DNA of 64,000 nucleotides from CAZYFH01 sp965249175. GTDB taxonomy: Bacteria; Acidobacteriota; Vicinamibacteria; Vicinamibacterales; UBA8438. The notes beneath the pieces are model-generated. The model searched no databases and was not told the origin of the DNA. It saw nothing but the letters and a program-made list of their open reading frames with translations. The stretch is from the NCBI GenBank assembly GCA_965249175.1, contig OZ252227.1, positions 4,898,001 to 4,962,000 on the forward strand, in the 5' to 3' direction. A program made the position numbers and the translations under genes. Each line of letters opens with the position of its first letter. The stretch's first letter is position 1. This document shows, one piece after another, positions 18,308-26,193 of the stretch.

Positions 18308-19110
18308 CTGAAATCTCGCCGAGTGAACACGAGCACCGCCAGCACCAGCAGCGCGGCGATGTACAGCAGTCCATAGCCGGTCGTCAACGCCATGTACTCC
18401 AACGTCACCGGCTGCGCATGCACCACCGCCGCCTTGACGTCGAACGGCGCGAGATTGGGAAGCGCGTAATACAGGGCACGCGCCAGGTAGACTGCCGGCG
18501 CCGAGTCGACGACGTCCTGGAAATTTCGTAAGTCGGCGTTGAAATGCCCCACGACGTAGAGACCGAACGTCAGCACCGCCGACAGCATCGGGCTCGAGAA
18601 CGTGGAGAAGAACACCGCCATGGCCGTCACGAGCATCAGCTGGACGAAGATCAGGAACACCGCTTTCAGCAGCGCCGGGTCCATCGCCGGCGCCTCCCAG
18701 CTCCGCTTGAACTCCTCGGTCTCGATCCACGACATGTAGCCGAGCACGGCGTACATCGCCGCGACCATGATCGCCACGTTGATCGCCAGCGTCAGCACGA
18801 GGCCGACGTATTTGCCGAGAACGAGCTCGTGGCGTCGGACCGGTTTCGACAGGATCGTATAGATGCTCCGGCGTTCCACCTCCTTGGCCACGAGGCCGAT
18901 TCCGATGAACACCGCGATGAACAGGCCAAAGACGCTGGTCGCGCCGAGCGCCAGGTCCTTGATGATCTTGAGGTCCTGGCCTGCCGAGAGCTGGCCGATG
19001 AGATAGGAGGCCGAGATGAGGAGCACGGCGAACAGGACGAGGTTGTACAGCACCTTGTCGCGGACGGAATCCCGGAACACGTGAACGGCGATCTTGGAGA
19101 TGGCGCTCAT
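18304..19110 (-). CDS. ABC-2 type transporter permease (PilI-like position)
   Basis: A membrane permease of 268 aa from ATG 19110 (MSAISKIAVHVFRDSVRDKVLYNLVLFAVLLIS). About six hydrophobic segments are seen. GLVAKEVERRSIYTILSKPVRRHELVLGKYVG is the conserved cytoplasmic loop of ABC-2 permeases. It follows its ATPase by 14 bp and overlaps the TPR gene by ATGA. In M. xanthus an ABC pair, PilH and PilI, lies between pilA and pilD and is required for pilus formation; the same position here supports that role. The frame upstream of 19110 is a shadow of the ATPase gene. Confidence 0.88.
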   Translation of the reverse strand: MSAISKIAVHVFRDSVRDKVLYNLVLFAVLLISASYLIGQLSAGQDLKIIKDLALGATSVFGLFIAVFIGIGLVAKEVERRSIYTILSKPVRRHELVLGKYVGLVLTLAINVAIMVAAMYAVLGYMSWIETEEFKRSWEAPAMDPALLKAVFLIFVQLMLVTAMAVFFSTFSSPMLSAVLTFGLYVVGHFNADLRNFQDVVDSAPAVYLARALYYALPNLAPFDVKAAVVHAQPVTLEYMALTTGYGLLYIAALLVLAVLVFTRRDFR

Positions 19111-19124
19111 GGGTGGGTCCGTCG

Positions 19125-20084
19125 CTATGCGGACGCGGCACCGGTGTCGGGTGTGGCCCCCGCAGCCGTCACCTGTCTCACGAAGAAGTCCTCGAGCGTC
19201 TCGTGATGGGGGGTCAGCGAGATGATGCGCGCACCGCTGCCGGCAAGCTCCGTGACGATCGCTTCGGGCGGGCGGTCGAGCGGAAGCTCGATCATGTAGC
19301 GGCCCTCGGCGACGCGCGTCACGCTGGTGGCGCCATGCCCGAGGGTGGCCGCCCGCGAGGCGTCGATCCCCGCCACGACGAGCTCCCAGCCCCGCACCTC
19401 GAGCGCGAGGTCGGCCACGCGTCCGGACGCGATGAGTCGGCCCTTCGTCAACACCGCAACGCGGCTGCACACGGCCTGCGCGTCGCCGAGGATGTGTGAG
19501 CTGAAGAAGAGCGTCCGCCCCTCGTCGCGCAACCACAAGATGATGTCGCGGACGTCGCGGCGCCCGAGCGGGTCCAGGCCGGACATGGGTTCGTCCAGAA
19601 AGACCACCTCAGGATCGTTGATCAGCGCCTGGGCGATGCCGACACGCTGCAACATCCCCTTGGAGTAGTTCCGGAGTACCCGTCGCCGCTCCGCCCCGAG
19701 ACCAACGCGGTCGAGGAGCTGCGCCGCGCGACGGCGCGACTCGGCGGCCGTGTACCCGAACAACCCCGCGAAATAGACGAGCAACTCCTCCGCGGTGACG
19801 TTGTCGTAGAAGTACGGTGTTTCCGGGAGGTAGCCGATGCGGCGCCGAACCGCCACGTCACCGGCTGGCCGGCCCAGGATCTCGGCCAGACCGGACGTCG
19901 GATAGATGAGCTGCATGAGCAGCTTCAGGGTGGTCGTCTTCCCTGCCCCGTTCGGTCCGAGATAGCCGATGACCTCGCCTGGCTCCACCTCGAGCGTCAC
20001 CCGGTCGAGCGCGCGGTACGGGCGGGGACGCCAAAACCCCACCTTGAAGTCCTTCGTGAGCTCCGCGAGGCGAACAGCGCGCAT
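19125..20084 (-). CDS. ABC transporter ATP-binding protein (PilH-like position)
   Basis: The ATPase subunit of an ABC-2 exporter, 319 aa. The nucleotide-binding domain has Walker A GPNGAGKT (43-50), Q-loop sequence around IGYLPETPYFYDNVTAEE, signature NYSKGMLQRVGIAQAL, Walker B VVFLDEPMSGLDP and the H-loop SSHIL. An extension of about 90 residues after the NBD is typical of this subgroup. It begins at ATG 20084, about 45 bp after the VKOR-DsbA gene, with its permease immediately downstream. Confidence 0.93.
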   Translation of the reverse strand: MRAVRLAELTKDFKVGFWRPRPYRALDRVTLEVEPGEVIGYLGPNGAGKTTTLKLLMQLIYPTSGLAEILGRPAGDVAVRRRIGYLPETPYFYDNVTAEELLVYFAGLFGYTAAESRRRAAQLLDRVGLGAERRRVLRNYSKGMLQRVGIAQALINDPEVVFLDEPMSGLDPLGRRDVRDIILWLRDEGRTLFFSSHILGDAQAVCSRVAVLTKGRLIASGRVADLALEVRGWELVVAGIDASRAATLGHGATSVTRVAEGRYMIELPLDRPPEAIVTELAGSGARIISLTPHHETLEDFFVRQVTAAGATPDTGAASA

Positions 20085-20128
20085 CTCGGCTGCTATCCCT
20101 CGGTCCCCGCAATAATGCGCCCGACCAT

Positions 20129-21382
20129 CTAGGGGGCACCGTCGGGGCGCGCGAGCTCGTAGGCGAGTGCCGCGTCGAAGAACTGGGGCGCCAGACCTCC
20201 TTTGAGCACCACACCGTTGATGACGTATGTCGGCGTGGCCTCGACCGGCAGCTGCTCGCCGCTGCTGATGTCGAGCCTGACCTGTGCGATCTCGGCCTCA
20301 TACGCTACGTCGAACCGCTCGCTGTTGACGCCTGCGACATCCGCCAGCGCGGCCACGATCGTCTCGCGTGTGAGGGTCGCCTGATTGGCGTACAACCACT
20401 CTTCCATCTCCTGCCGCGCGTCGACGCCGACGGCATCCGCAAGGCGAACCGCGACCGCTGCTTCGCACGCCGCGCCGTGCGGTCCGTTCGGCGACCCGTC
20501 GTTGCATTCGGGGTCAAGTGGATAGTCGAGCGTGACGAGCGCGACGGACCCCGGGTGGCTCGATTCGTATTTCGCGAAGATCGGTCCATAGAGGAGGTGG
20601 GTGTTTGCACAGGCAGGGCATTGGTAATCGTTGAACTTAACCACCACCACCATGGCCTCGGGGTCGGGCGCCGAATCCGGTAACGCGAGATCGACGCGAG
20701 GCTGGGCTTCCCAGAACCGCTCGAACTCGCTCTGCTGGTCGGCCGTTGCCGCGGGCGGGGCCGCGTCCGTGGCGGTCTCGCTCGGCACGGCGGCGGTCAG
20801 GGCCGGAGCGTCACCCAGACCCGCGAACCACACGGTCACGCCTGCCGCCATCACGACGAACGCGGCGACAAGCCCGAGCCCGACCGGTCTGGAGGCCAGG
20901 CTTCGAAGATCGGCGACCGCGGCGGCCGGGAGGCGCGTGACCGGAGTCGCGGGACCCATGCCGGACACGATGAAGATGCCGACGACGGCCACGTAGACGA
21001 TGACGCAGAGCACGCAGACGACCTGGAGCACGATGAACGAGGCGTACGCCATATACATGGCGACGGCGAGACCCACCGTGGACCACACGAGGAGATACCC
21101 GCTCACGTGCGGTTTCGACGCCGCCGGCGCCGTGGCGCCGGCGAAGGCAAGGAGGAGCACGCCGACAAACCAGATCGCACCGCCGGCGGCGACCGGGACT
21201 CCCGCGAGGCTCCCGTAGCGGCTCTGGTAGACGTCGGTGCAACTGATACGTGCGTTGATATCGCAGAACGTCGTGTAGCCCGGGTCGGTCAGCATCTGCA
21301 CGTGCACGTAGCTGGAGATCCCGGCGGCCATGAGGCCGCTGAGCGCCAGGACCGTCATCCAGCGTCGAGCTCGGCTACTCAT
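20129..21382 (-). CDS. Vitamin K epoxide reductase-DsbA fusion (thiol oxidation)
   Basis: A single-chain disulfide-forming system of 417 aa. The N-terminal VKOR domain has four to five transmembrane helices, loop cysteines 40 and 48 (FCDINARISCTDVY) and the active-site CVLC at 123-126. A further helix (about 167-187) leads to a periplasmic DsbA/thioredoxin-like domain with CPAC at 255-258 (KFNDYQCPACANTH) and a cis-Pro loop VEATPTYVING. The VKOR part would re-oxidise the tethered DsbA with quinone. It starts at ATG 21382 after GGGAGG and behind a recognisable promoter, and it leads the operon for the PilH/I-like exporter, TPR protein and PilD. The pilins of this cluster contain paired cysteines (SCG...SCNG) that could be its substrates. 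Confidence 0.92.
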   Translation of the reverse strand: MSSRARRWMTVLALSGLMAAGISSYVHVQMLTDPGYTTFCDINARISCTDVYQSRYGSLAGVPVAAGGAIWFVGVLLLAFAGATAPAASKPHVSGYLLVWSTVGLAVAMYMAYASFIVLQVVCVLCVIVYVAVVGIFIVSGMGPATPVTRLPAAAVADLRSLASRPVGLGLVAAFVVMAAGVTVWFAGLGDAPALTAAVPSETATDAAPPAATADQQSEFERFWEAQPRVDLALPDSAPDPEAMVVVVKFNDYQCPACANTHLLYGPIFAKYESSHPGSVALVTLDYPLDPECNDGSPNGPHGAACEAAVAVRLADAVGVDARQEMEEWLYANQATLTRETIVAALADVAGVNSERFDVAYEAEIAQVRLDISSGEQLPVEATPTYVINGVVLKGGLAPQFFDAALAYELARPDGAP

Positions 21383-21433
21383 CCCTCACGCCCTCCCTTC
21401 GTTCCCTGACCCCGGGTGCACGCATCTGACAGT

Positions 21434-21462
21434 CTTGTAAAGGCTCCGGGAAGCGACGTCAA
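21434..21462 (-). promoter_or_regulatory. Sigma-70-like promoter of the VKOR-DsbA/ABC/pilD operon
   Basis: Reading the minus strand, -35 TTGACG (21462-21457) and -10 TACAAG (21439-21434) are 17 bp apart. Transcription would begin near 21427, about 45 nt before ATG 21382. Confidence 0.6.
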
Positions 21463-21584
21463 GCCATTGCGCCGACGGCGCCAGCCGCGGGAGACTCGGC
21501 CCGCAAGACACGCCGTCACTCGTGATGTCGGCCGGAGGAGCCCCGGACGACAGCGGTGCGCGTCGCCAGCGGCGCTTGGGGCGA

Positions 21585-22109
21585 TTACTGAACGATCGTG
21601 CTTCCTGGTGGTGCGCCGTTCTGGGTCACCGGGAGGGCAGCGGTTGCCGGGTAGATCGTCCCCCCCTGGTTCATCCCGAAAAAGCGGATACCCCCGTTGG
21701 AAATTGGGTTGGCTCCAGCGTAATAGGTCCAGACCAGGTTGCCCGCCGCCACGCCGTTGCACGACGGCGCCGACCCGGCCGCGAGCGCCCCGGGCGTCAG
21801 CGTCAGCAGATAGCTGCTCTTGGACGAGGGATCGTTCGCCAGGTCGGTGCTGATGAACCCATCGCCGGGGCTCGCCGCGGGCGCCGTCCCGAGGGCCGTG
21901 AGGGAGGGCGCATAAAACCCGAAGCCGCACGACGCCGTGTAGGAATACTGCGCGCTGTTGATGATGCGCAGCGAGCCGATGGCGGCCGATTCGTTGGCGG
22001 CCGCCCTGGCCCGGTTGAGGCCAGGCAGTGCCATTGCGGCGACGAGCATCATGACCGCGACGGCGATCATGATCTCCATCAGTGTGAAGCCACGTGGCGC
22101 CCCGTTCAT
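21585..22109 (-). CDS. Type IV pilin, second copy (PilA paralogue)
   Basis: A pilin-like structural protein of 174 aa from ATG 22109 (leader MNGAPRG, then FTLMEIMIAVAVMMLVAAMALPGL). Its globular part parallels the upstream PilA: SCGFGFYAPSL, GDGFISTDLANDP, KSSYLL, SCNGVAAGN, NQGGTIYPATAALPVTQNGAPPGS. Mature position 5 is Glu. The two cysteines probably form a disulfide. The longer frame to 22217 runs back into the terminator and is rejected. It lies directly after the pilA terminator, so it may be expressed by read-through or from its own promoter. It could be an alternative major pilin or a minor pilin. Confidence 0.88.
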   Translation of the reverse strand: MNGAPRGFTLMEIMIAVAVMMLVAAMALPGLNRARAAANESAAIGSLRIINSAQYSYTASCGFGFYAPSLTALGTAPAASPGDGFISTDLANDPSSKSSYLLTLTPGALAAGSAPSCNGVAAGNLVWTYYAGANPISNGGIRFFGMNQGGTIYPATAALPVTQNGAPPGSTIVQ

Positions 22110-22176
22110 CGCGCGACCCTCGACGACATCACACCCTGGTCCTCCCGGCCCGTTCCTCGCATCGGTCATCATGACA

Positions 22177-22207
22177 AAAAAGGAGGGATGCCCGTGAGGG
22201 CATCCCC
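22177..22207 (-). terminator. Rho-independent terminator of pilA
   Basis: On the minus strand GGGATGCCC / GGGCATCCC forms a perfect 9-bp stem with a TCAC tetraloop, followed by CTCC and six T residues. It lies 24 bp after the pilA stop and before the second pilin gene. Confidence 0.9.
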
Positions 22208-22230
22208 CGTTCGACAACGACTTGCCCGGT

Positions 22231-22776
22231 CTACTGAATCGGGTTGGAGCCGGCGGGGGCCCCCTGCTGCGTCACCGGCACGGCGGCGCCGCTGATGAAG
22301 TAGATGGTCCCCCCCTGGTTGGACCCGAAGTTCCGTACGCCGCCGCCCACCGCCGGCGTGCCGCCGACGAAGTAGGTCGACACCACGGCACCCGCCGCAA
22401 GCCCGTTGCACGACGCCGGCGCGCCAGCTGCCGCCGCCCCGCCCGTCACCGCGATGGTGTAGCTGCTCTTGATCGACGGATCGGTCGCCAGGTCCGTCCC
22501 GATGAACCCGTCGGTGCCGGCTGCCGGCGGCGCGGCGAGGTTGACCAGCGTAGGCGCATAGAAGCCGCTCCCGCAGCTCGCCGCATAGGTCGACATGGCG
22601 CTGTTGACCGCCCGGAGCGACCCGATGGCGGATGCCTCGTTCCCCGACATGCGCGCCCGGAGCAGCCCCGGCACCGCGATGGCGGCGATGATGCCGATGA
22701 TCGCGACAACGATCAGCAGCTCGATGAGTGTGAATCCTTCGTTCTTCGTCATGCGCTTCTTCATATCCATCTTCAT
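22231..22776 (-). CDS. pilA: Major type IV pilin PilA
   Basis: The main structural subunit of the type IV pilus, polymerised by PilB/PilC after PilD cleavage. From ATG 22776 it is 181 aa: a 14-residue leader (MKMDMKKRMTKNEG), then FTLIELLIVVAIIGIIAAIAVPGLLRARMSGNEASAIGSLR with Glu5. The globular domain has a cysteine pair (AASCGSGFYAP and PASCNGLAAG). The Shine-Dalgarno GGGGAGAG lies directly upstream. It is preceded by a sigma-54 promoter and followed by a rho-independent terminator, so it forms its own strongly regulated transcription unit next to pilSR. A longer frame to 22830 lacks support. Confidence 0.95.
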   Translation of the reverse strand: MKMDMKKRMTKNEGFTLIELLIVVAIIGIIAAIAVPGLLRARMSGNEASAIGSLRAVNSAMSTYAASCGSGFYAPTLVNLAAPPAAGTDGFIGTDLATDPSIKSSYTIAVTGGAAAAGAPASCNGLAAGAVVSTYFVGGTPAVGGGVRNFGSNQGGTIYFISGAAVPVTQQGAPAGSNPIQ

Positions 22777-22856
22777 GGCTCTCTCCCCTGGGAACACGGT
22801 TTCGATTCCGTTTAAGCTCGAAGTTGTCATTGCTCAATCTCGTTGCCATGTATAGA

Positions 22857-22872
22857 AGCAACGGTCGTGCCA
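22857..22872 (-). promoter_or_regulatory. Sigma-54 promoter of pilA
   Basis: The minus strand reads TGGCACGACCGTTGCT, a full match to the -24/-12 consensus TGGCACG-N4-TTGCW. The start point would be near 22847, about 70 nt before the pilA start codon. The adjacent sigma-54 activator PilR is the expected regulator. Confidence 0.92.
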
Positions 22873-22977
22873 ACACGATCGACGACTGCATGATCTATGT
22901 AAGTGATTGCATATTCAGCGTGTTACACGACACGTGCATTGCCCAGGCGGGCCGGAGTCCGCGGCAGCGGCCCTGCA

Positions 22978-23043
22978 CCGACACTAATTGTCAGGTCCGC
23001 ACGACCAATAAGTGTCAGGTCCGCACGGCCAGTGGATGTCAGG
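22978..23043 (-). promoter_or_regulatory. TGTC repeat array upstream of the pilA promoter (candidate PilR enhancer)
   Basis: TGTCAGG occurs at 22989, 23013 and 23037, a 24-bp period. The first two repeat units (GTCAGGTCCGCACG-CCA) are almost identical and the third has decayed. The first TGTC also forms the right half of the near-palindrome CCGACACTAATTGTCAG (22978-22994). The array is 140-190 bp upstream of the inferred start, a normal distance for an enhancer. PilR of Pseudomonas is known to bind TGTC-type repeats upstream of pilA; use of these sites here is inferred. Confidence 0.65.
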
Positions 23044-23059
23044 GACCCGGGGAGAGGCC

Positions 23060-24487
23060 TTACCCCAGGTTGTACTTCTTCACGTAGTAGCGAAACGAGC
23101 GGAAGCTCATTCCGAGGAGATCGGCGGCCTTCATCTTGACGCCACCGGCGCGCTCGAGCGCTTGGGCGATGTAGTCGCGCTCAATCTGCTTGACGTGCTG
23201 CTCGAGGTCGAAGCCGTTGTCCGGGATCTCAGGCCCATGGCCTTCGGCCCCCTCTGGCGGCGTCTCGTCTGGGGCGACAGGCGCATGCGCAGCCTGCAGT
23301 TGCAGGCTGTCGGCCTGGATGGTCTTCGTCGGCTCGAGGGCCACGGCACGCTCCAGGACGTTCTCGAGCTCCCGCACGTTGCCGGGCCATGCGTAGGCCC
23401 GCAGGGCCCACTGGGCCCCGCTCGACAGACCCTGAACTGGCTTGGCCATTTGCTTGGCGAATTTCTGCACGAACGTCTCCGCAAGGAGCGGGATGTCCTC
23501 GACGCGCTCGCGCAGCGGCGGGAGGTGCACTGAAATCACGTTGATGCGGTAGAAGAGGTCTTCCCGAAACTGCCCGCTCGAGACCAGACTTCCCAGATCG
23601 CGGTTGGTGGCCGCGATGACACGAATATCGGCATGCACCTCCGACGTCCCCCCAACCCGCCGGAACGTCCGTTCCTGGAGGACGCGGAGCAGTTTGACCT
23701 GCATCATGAGGCTCATCTCGCCGACCTCATCGAGAAAGATCGTCCCGCGATCGGCCACTTCGACGAGCCCCTTCTTGTTGCTGTCCGCACCGGTAAACGC
23801 ACCGCGCATATGTCCGAAGAGCTCTGACTCCAGCAAGGTCTCCGGGAGCGCCCCACAGTTGACCGCGACAAACGGACGATTCTGGCGCAGAGAGTTGACG
23901 TGAATGGCGCGCGCGACCAGCTCCTTCCCGGTTCCCGATTCACCCGTGATGAGCACGGTGCTATTCGTCGGTGCGACGCGGTCGACGAGATGGAACACCT
24001 CCGTCATTGGATCGCTCTGGCCGATGATGTTCGAGAAGCTGCTCGACGTGCGGAGCGTCCGTTTCAGCGCGGCGTTCTCTTCACGGAGCTGGCGGTGCTC
24101 GATCGCGTTGCGCACGACCTTCTTGAGCTCGTCCACGTTGAACGGCTTGCTGAGGTAGTCATGGGCACCCATGTTGAGCGCCTTGACCGCCGAGTCAGTG
24201 GACGCGTAGGCCGTAATCATGATGCCTACGATCTCGCGGTCGATCTGCTTCGCGGCCTTGAGCACCTCGACCCCGTTCATGTCGGGCATCTTGACGTCCG
24301 ACACGAGCAGGTCCACGGCCTCCCGCTTCAGCACTTCGACGGCGGACCGGCCCCCGTCGGCGACCAGGACCTCATATCCCTCCCGCGTCAGCGCGATCTC
24401 CAGCAACTCGCGCATCGACCGCTCGTCATCGACGACGAGGATTCTCGCGGTGCGAGACGGCGCGGCGCTTGGTGTGTGTGTCGTCAT
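23060..24487 (-). CDS. pilR: Sigma-54 dependent response regulator PilR
   Basis: An activator of sigma-54 promoters, 475 aa. The receiver domain has phosphoacceptor Asp64 (LLVSDVKMPDM) and conserved Lys114 (DYLSKPF). The AAA+ domain has Walker A GESGTGKE (182-189), an intact GAFTGA loop (229-234), and Walker B GTIFLDEVGEM. The C-terminal Fis-type HTH is in the last 50 residues (AQALERAGGVKMKAADLLGMSFRSFRYYVKKY). Its start overlaps pilS by ATGA. It probably controls pilA through the sigma-54 promoter just downstream. It is the intact counterpart of the broken regulator at 9903-12599. Confidence 0.95.
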   Translation of the reverse strand: MTTHTPSAAPSRTARILVVDDERSMRELLEIALTREGYEVLVADGGRSAVEVLKREAVDLLVSDVKMPDMNGVEVLKAAKQIDREIVGIMITAYASTDSAVKALNMGAHDYLSKPFNVDELKKVVRNAIEHRQLREENAALKRTLRTSSSFSNIIGQSDPMTEVFHLVDRVAPTNSTVLITGESGTGKELVARAIHVNSLRQNRPFVAVNCGALPETLLESELFGHMRGAFTGADSNKKGLVEVADRGTIFLDEVGEMSLMMQVKLLRVLQERTFRRVGGTSEVHADIRVIAATNRDLGSLVSSGQFREDLFYRINVISVHLPPLRERVEDIPLLAETFVQKFAKQMAKPVQGLSSGAQWALRAYAWPGNVRELENVLERAVALEPTKTIQADSLQLQAAHAPVAPDETPPEGAEGHGPEIPDNGFDLEQHVKQIERDYIAQALERAGGVKMKAADLLGMSFRSFRYYVKKYNLG

Positions 24488-26193
24488 CCGGCTCTCATGC
24501 CCGGCGAGGCAACCGTCGCGGCCCCGCGCTCAGACGTCGAGGCAGCGGACGGCCGCGTGGGGAGGCGAATCGCGACGGTCGTTCCGCTGCCTTCCTTCGA
24601 GGTGATCTGGAGCTCGCCGTCGTAATCGCTCACGATCCGATGGACGATGGCGAGACCCAGACCCGTGCCCTTGCCAAAGCTGGCATGGAAGGGCTGCAGC
24701 ACCCGGTCGAGCTCGTCGGCCGGAATCCCGACACCTTCGTCCGACACGCTCAACACCACCTCGCCGTCACCGGCGGTGGCCACCGAGAGCACTAGGCGCC
24801 CCCCTTCGGGCATCGCGCGGAGACCGTTCGTCGCCAGGTTCCAGACGATCTGGCGGATCTGGTTCTCGTCAGCTTCGTACCACACCGGATCCTGCGGGAC
24901 TGCAACGTCCACCTGATGCTGCGCGCCGGCCTCCGAGCCGTGCCGCAGCAGCAGCGCGGCATCATTGATGACCCGGCGCACGTCGAGCTGTTTCGGCGCG
25001 AATCTCTGCGGTCTGGCATAGGCGAGAAACGTCTTGATCGTCTCGTTGAGTCGCTCGGATTCCCGCAACACGATGTCCATGAGCTGCGCCTGCTCGCTGT
25101 TCAAGGGCAGATCGTGGCGCAGTATCTGGATGGACCCCGACATCGAGGCCAACGGATTCCGAATCTCATGAGCGATACCGGCCGCCATCTCGCCGACTGC
25201 CGCCAGGCGCTGCTGCAACCGCGCCACGCGCTCCATCCGTCGCGTCTCGGTCACGTCCTGGAACACGAAGAGGAGTCCGCCCTGGCCACCAGGCACGTTG
25301 AGCGGCGAGGCGCTCAAGCCGATGTCGATTTGCCTGCCCGCCGGGGTCGTGTAGATCACCTCGGTGCGGTACTTGCGCTCCGACCCGGAACGCACCGCAT
25401 CCACGAATGCGGGCGGCAGTTGCAGCAGCTCGTAAATGAGCTGGCCCACGGCTTCAGGTCCGCCCCGGCCCGTGATCGCCTGCGCCGTCTGGTTGAAGGT
25501 CAATACGCGTCCGTCGGGATCCGTGGTGGCCAACCCACTCGTAAGGCTTTCGATGACGTGCTGGTTGAACGCCTGCAGATCGGCGATCTGGGTCGAGGCG
25601 TGGGCGAGCCGCGCATCCGCCCGCCGCAACCGCTCGGCGAGATAGCCGCTCAGGAACGCGACGCCCATGAACCCGACGGCATCGAGCCCCACGGTAAAGA
25701 GCGCGTCCCGCACCGGCGGCAGCGCGGTGACCGGCAACCAGGCCACATCGACGAACCCGAAGGTCCACGAGTACTGCGCGAGCACCAGCCCGCCGTACAT
25801 CACAGTGCTGAGCACGCCGACCAGCAGTCCGCCGCGTCTGTCTTGGAGAATGCTGGCGCCGACGATGGGGAGCGCGTACAGGGTCTGGAAGTAGCTCTGC
25901 ACCCCTCCCGTCATGAGCACGAGCGCCGAAATGATAAAGGCGTCGAGGCCAAACTGGAGATCGACCAGCCATCGCTGGCGTTCGACGAACCGCAGCGTCA
26001 CCGCGTAGACGACAGTCAGGGCATAGGTCAGGCCGAGCACGAAGAAGAACGGGTTGATGGGCCAGACCCCGGGCGTGCGGACCTGTGTCAACACGCCCGA
26101 GCCCAACAGGACCGTGATCATCACGACCCTGAGACCGATCAGCCACAGGAGCTTGGACCGCAGCGGAATATCCGGTGCGGAGGCGCGTCTCAT
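24484..26193 (-). CDS. pilS: Sensor histidine kinase PilS
   Basis: The membrane kinase partner of PilR, 569 aa. The N-terminal half has about six transmembrane helices (residues 15-185), as in PilS. A PAS domain (about 205-315, NQHVIESLTSGLATTDPDGRVLTFN) precedes HisKA with phospho-His342 (AAGIAHEIRNPLASMSGSIQIL) and HATPase_c (NQIRQIVWNLATNGLRAM, SDEGVGI, GTGLGLAI). Both ends overlap neighbours by ATGA (pilC before, pilR after), so pilC-S-R are translated together. PilS is known in Pseudomonas to sense inner-membrane PilA levels. Confidence 0.94.
   Translation of the reverse strand: MRRASAPDIPLRSKLLWLIGLRVVMITVLLGSGVLTQVRTPGVWPINPFFFVLGLTYALTVVYAVTLRFVERQRWLVDLQFGLDAFIISALVLMTGGVQSYFQTLYALPIVGASILQDRRGGLLVGVLSTVMYGGLVLAQYSWTFGFVDVAWLPVTALPPVRDALFTVGLDAVGFMGVAFLSGYLAERLRRADARLAHASTQIADLQAFNQHVIESLTSGLATTDPDGRVLTFNQTAQAITGRGGPEAVGQLIYELLQLPPAFVDAVRSGSERKYRTEVIYTTPAGRQIDIGLSASPLNVPGGQGGLLFVFQDVTETRRMERVARLQQRLAAVGEMAAGIAHEIRNPLASMSGSIQILRHDLPLNSEQAQLMDIVLRESERLNETIKTFLAYARPQRFAPKQLDVRRVINDAALLLRHGSEAGAQHQVDVAVPQDPVWYEADENQIRQIVWNLATNGLRAMPEGGRLVLSVATAGDGEVVLSVSDEGVGIPADELDRVLQPFHASFGKGTGLGLAIVHRIVSDYDGELQITSKEGSGTTVAIRLPTRPSAASTSERGAATVASPGMRAG

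Noticed and set aside
17336..19141. A 601-aa minus-strand ORF
   Set aside because: Its N-terminal half is the ABC permease gene in the wrong frame; only the part from ATG 18307 is a real (TPR) protein.
22989..23043. Evenly spaced TGTC repeats considered as a CRISPR array
   Set aside because: Units are only about 24 bp with no unique spacers, and the position fits an enhancer of pilA.
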